The position numbers and the translations under genes were made by a program. 64,000 bases of DNA, taken from Pelotomaculum sp. PtaB.Bin104. Its GTDB lineage: Bacteria; Bacillota; Desulfotomaculia; Desulfotomaculales; Pelotomaculaceae. Under the pieces are notes generated by a model that saw only the letters and a program-made list of their open reading frames with translations, was not told where the DNA came from and ran no database searches. The number at the start of each line of letters is the position of its first letter. The first letter of the stretch is position 1. Positions 61,582-64,000 of this stretch are shown here, piece by piece. The stretch covers positions 1-64,000 of the forward strand of contig MVQL01000244.1 of assembly GCA_002067205.1 (NCBI GenBank), read 5' to 3'.

Positions 61582-62979
61582 TTAGTCCTCAGTGGTAAAT
61601 CTCCAGTCAGAGCCGGCAATACCCTCGAAATTGACTCCCGTGTCTTCCTCTTCAAAATAATCTGCCTTAACGTTTACCTGATAGGTGCTTCCTGCCTCCA
61701 AATTGTCTTCGAGAGTGATCGTAAGTATATCACCGTCAATTTCAATCTCATCGATATCGACATCCTGATTATCGCTCACGTTGTAAACCTCAACGGCGTT
61801 AAGCAGGGTTTTTCCAGAAACTACCTGAATATCATCACTGAATTCCACTTTGAGGACGCTGGTGTCGCTGTCAACATCATCCGCACCATCTTCAGGGGTT
61901 AAACTGACTATTCCAAAGGTCTCACTAGTGCTGAATTCCCAATCGCTGCCGCTGATCCCGCCGAAGTTTTCTCCGGAATCCTCAGCTTCGATCAGATCTT
62001 CTTCGATGGTAACCCGGTAGGTTTTATCGCCTTCCAGAGCCTCGTTCAGTTTAATGGTCAGCTTTTTCCCTGAGATGGACACCTCGTCAATGTCCACCAC
62101 TTCATCATCGGTCACATTCTCGACGGTTATTCCGTCCAAGACGCTGTCAAGGTCTTCCACAGCCTGCACACTAACATTGAAATTAACGACCAGTTCATCA
62201 GTATCCTCAGCTACATCATCGCTGCTGTCGGAGGGCTGCAAACTGTTGATTTCCAAATCCTCACTGGTGTTATCATCTTCATCTTCATCTTCGTCCTCGT
62301 CCAGATCAAGATCTGCCTGTAAAATTCTGTAGAGCACCATGGCCATCTCAGCCCTGGTCACCGATTTGTTGGGCTGGAAGAAGTTGCCGGGGTAGCCAAT
62401 CATATAACCGTATTTGTTCATCCCCCCGACATAGCAGCGGGCATAGTAAGGAATTTCATTCAGGTCCAGGAAGGAGAGCTCTTCATCCTGACCCAGGCCC
62501 ATGGCCCTGTTTGCCCATACCGCAACCTCATACCTTTTAGCAGCCGCCTGGCCGTTTAAGTTTTCGGCCTCGTCTTCCGTCAGGATTTCCTCATCGACAG
62601 CAAAGCTAAGGCAGTCGTTCATCCAGGCCGGAATGTTTCTACCCCAGTCATGGTCCGAGTCATAGGTGCCGGTAAAGCCGGCAGCCCTAGAAATCATCAG
62701 GATCGCCTCAAATTTGCTTACAGCGGAATTCGGGCGGAAGCTGCGGTCGGGATAACCCTTAATAATCCCATACGAGGAAATTGTCCGGATCGGTTGCGCC
62801 GCCCAGTGTGAGTCAACATCATTTAATTGGATATTCGTTACTTTAACAGCTTTCCAATTGACCATGCCTTTGGTTTTACCGTTTCCTTTACCTTTCCCCT
62901 GATCGGCATAGGACGCGGCCACAAGCCCTAGAATTAATACTACTGTGAGCAGCAAGGTAAAAAAACCCTTCTTAAACAA
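61582..62979 (-). CDS. S-layer homology protein with two Ig-like domains
   Basis: 465 residues: signal peptide (VVAASYA-DQG region), SLH domains between ~45 and 235 (WAAQPIRTISSYGIIKGYP, SFRPNSAVSKFEAILMI, FFQPNKSVTRAEMAMVLYR), a Glu/Asp run (DLDEDEDEDEDD) and two SbsA-type Ig-like domains (~250-355 and ~360-465) that end with similar GISGSDWEFST and GIAGSDWRFTT. Wall-anchored by SLH domains; the Ig-like domains project outwards. TTG at 62979-62977 is chosen because GGAGGTG lies at good distance. Strongly acidic. Confidence 0.82.
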   Translation of the reverse strand: MFKKGFFTLLLTVVLILGLVAASYADQGKGKGNGKTKGMVNWKAVKVTNIQLNDVDSHWAAQPIRTISSYGIIKGYPDRSFRPNSAVSKFEAILMISRAAGFTGTYDSDHDWGRNIPAWMNDCLSFAVDEEILTEDEAENLNGQAAAKRYEVAVWANRAMGLGQDEELSFLDLNEIPYYARCYVGGMNKYGYMIGYPGNFFQPNKSVTRAEMAMVLYRILQADLDLDEDEDEDEDDNTSEDLEINSLQPSDSSDDVAEDTDELVVNFNVSVQAVEDLDSVLDGITVENVTDDEVVDIDEVSISGKKLTIKLNEALEGDKTYRVTIEEDLIEAEDSGENFGGISGSDWEFSTSETFGIVSLTPEDGADDVDSDTSVLKVEFSDDIQVVSGKTLLNAVEVYNVSDNQDVDIDEIEIDGDILTITLEDNLEAGSTYQVNVKADYFEEEDTGVNFEGIAGSDWRFTTED

Positions 62980-63836
62980 ACAACACACCTCCAATTTAAT
63001 AATTTTTTTGGAAAACAAAATCAACCAGAACCTATGATAGCACTTCCCCCCTTAAATAATATTATTTTTATTTCACATTTAATCCAATAATGGATTAAAT
63101 TAGTTGCAATAGATAAAACTTACCCCAGTTTTAATAAACTTATTAAAGCTCAAAATAAAATTCTCTATTCACCCGATGCGACTAGTAAATTCATTGCTTG
63201 CCGGTAAAAGTGATCCGCCTCTTATGTATCTCACTACAATTAATACGACTTAGGAGAACTTTTTGGAGGTGTCATAATTTTAAAAATTTTTCTGTAAAAC
63301 ACACTCCAACTTAATCATAATAAACACCGGCTTATTTTCACTGAATAACACGGCATTCATAATGTTGACCAGCCCCAAATTTAAACTCTATATCTCAAGC
63401 AGTTCCCTGCAAATTAATTTCAGGCGCGGCGTGCAAAACCGCGCCAAAGGAGGTAAAAAAGTGCCAGCGATTTGGCGGAGTTAGCTTAATAGTAAATTGG
63501 TTCTATTCTAAGCTTTTCTTTTCTTTTCTTTACGAATCTCTGTTGCTATACAAACATGATCCTCACGCCTTCCCACCTGCCGGTCTCCGGCCCGGCTTAC
63601 TATAATACTACGCAGCGCCCTCGGCAATTTCCGGTACCGAATTATGTCTTTTGCCTACGCCATAATTTCCCAGATAGAAATGGGAGGACGAAACCACTAG
63701 GGCTTTGGCCTCCCGCTAAAATATTGAGGAAATGCTTTAATATTAAATTTATTCGATATTATTTTAAATCAAGCCTTCAGACCAAATCCAGCCTGAGCCT
63801 CCCTTCAATTTAGATTTTGTCATCAGGCATAGCTGT
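62980..63836. other. Sparse region without a confirmed gene
   Basis: AT-rich upstream region of the SLH gene followed by a hairpin/ribosome-site element at 63423. A plus-strand open stretch at 63556-63813 has no ribosome site or recognisable pattern, so I do not call it. Confidence 0.45.
63423..63484 (+). promoter_or_regulatory. Hairpin fused to a strong ribosome site and a 7-codon frame
   Basis: Perfect stem GGCGCGG / CCGCGCC (9-nt loop), directly followed by AAAGGAGGT, a GTG at 63461 and the mini-frame MPAIWRS ending at TAG 63482-63484. Could be the remains of a translationally controlled leader whose gene is gone, or a leader peptide. Confidence 0.4.
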
Positions 63837-63998
63837 TTAGTCATAAAATAGGTGCATTCTGCTTCTGCTTCTGCTTCTATTTCTGCTATTGCTATTAACT
63901 TCTACTTCTACTCCTACATCTGCTTCTGCTTTTACTTCTGCTTCAAGTATGACAGATAGCGCCGCGTGTATATATTTACTGTTTCTTATTCTCTTGAT
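63837..63998 (-). CDS. Possible C-terminal end of a gene running off the window
   Basis: The minus-strand frame is open from the right edge to TAA at 63839-63837 and ends with low-complexity EAEVKAEADVGVEVEV and RNRSRSRSR encoded by the hexanucleotide repeat. No family seen; may be noncoding. Confidence 0.25.
   Translation of the reverse strand: MKRIRNSKYIHAALSVILEAEVKAEADVGVEVEVNSNSRNRSRSRSRMHLFYD
63857..63945. repeat. TTCTGC/TTCTAC hexanucleotide repeat
   Basis: About 14 degenerate units of a 6-bp repeat (GCTTCT, with TTCTAC and TTCTAT variants) in 90 bp. A variable-number tract at the right end of the window. Confidence 0.7.
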
Positions 63999-64000
63999 AA

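Noticed and set aside
63556..63813. 85-codon frame near the right edge
   Set aside because: No ribosome site and no family pattern; kept only as a remark in the intergenic entry.
1..64000. CRISPR array, prophage or restriction system
   Set aside because: No regularly spaced direct repeats with unique spacers, and no phage structural, cas or methylase genes were seen.

Overview
The window looks like a chromosomal segment of an anaerobic, spore-forming, S-layer-bearing Firmicute of the class Clostridia, in the Peptococcaceae / Desulfotomaculum-Pelotomaculum style. The signs are S-layer homology (SLH) proteins, a cobalamin riboswitch, a leucine-type T-box, a CotF spore-coat relic, strong AGGAGG ribosome sites with frequent GTG/TTG starts, and moderate GC interrupted by AT-rich genes. 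The assignment is inference from gene content; no rRNA is present.

Layout. 1-5.7 kb: the partial end of a CmpB-type membrane protein, a metallophosphoesterase, a dioxygenase relic, a TPR protein, a DUF2062 protein, an MFS exporter, a ChrB-like protein and a zinc ribbon. 5.8-30.4 kb: a phosphate-starvation region with two complete pst sets. Set 1 is pstS1, then pstB1-phoU1-pstC1-pstA1-phoB1, on the minus strand. Set 2 is pstB2-phoU2-pstS2-pstC2-pstA2 on the plus strand, with phoB2 and an arsenate reductase divergent from it. The region also carries a secreted alkaline phosphatase (phoA) and a secreted purple-acid-phosphatase-like enzyme. Six tracts of TTAACA-like hexamers spaced exactly 11 bp apart (Pho boxes) precede pstB1, phoA, pstS1, an unknown 229-residue gene, the purple-acid-phosphatase-like gene and pstB2. 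Four of them have a -10 hexamer exactly 9 nt after the last repeat. Between the sets lies a 1580-residue tandem P-type ATPase with two small PacL/DUF1490-like membrane proteins.

30.6-34.4 kb: a second metallophosphoesterase, a DUF6323-DUF6179 pair, a candidate small RNA and a DUF2179 membrane protein. 34.5-42.5 kb: the most striking locus. A cobalamin riboswitch with terminator controls an SLH-anchored alpha/alpha-barrel plus DUF4430 protein (the domain order of animal intrinsic factor and transcobalamin), a membrane-anchored DUF4430 protein, and an ECF transporter (T, fused A-A', S). I read this as a surface cobalamin-capture and uptake system.

42.5-52.8 kb: an ECF sigma / anti-sigma pair, a frameshifted DUF2339 gene with its DUF3999 partner, and several decayed genes (PhnB-like, VOC, CotF, UvsE) around an intact IS21-family element with a 7-bp target duplication. 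52.9-64 kb: a subtilisin-like protease, leuA under a T-box, yjbQ, a lipoprotein, a copper-amine-oxidase-N / beta-propeller secreted protein, tRNA-Glu(CTC), an SLH/Ig-like surface protein, and a sparse right end with a hexanucleotide repeat.

How it fits together: much of the window concerns the cell envelope and scarce nutrients. The secreted phosphatases release phosphate that the duplicated Pst transporters import under PhoB control, and the B12 locus applies the same capture-then-transport logic to cobamides. All functions are inferred from sequence pattern and recalled family knowledge; no database search was run.
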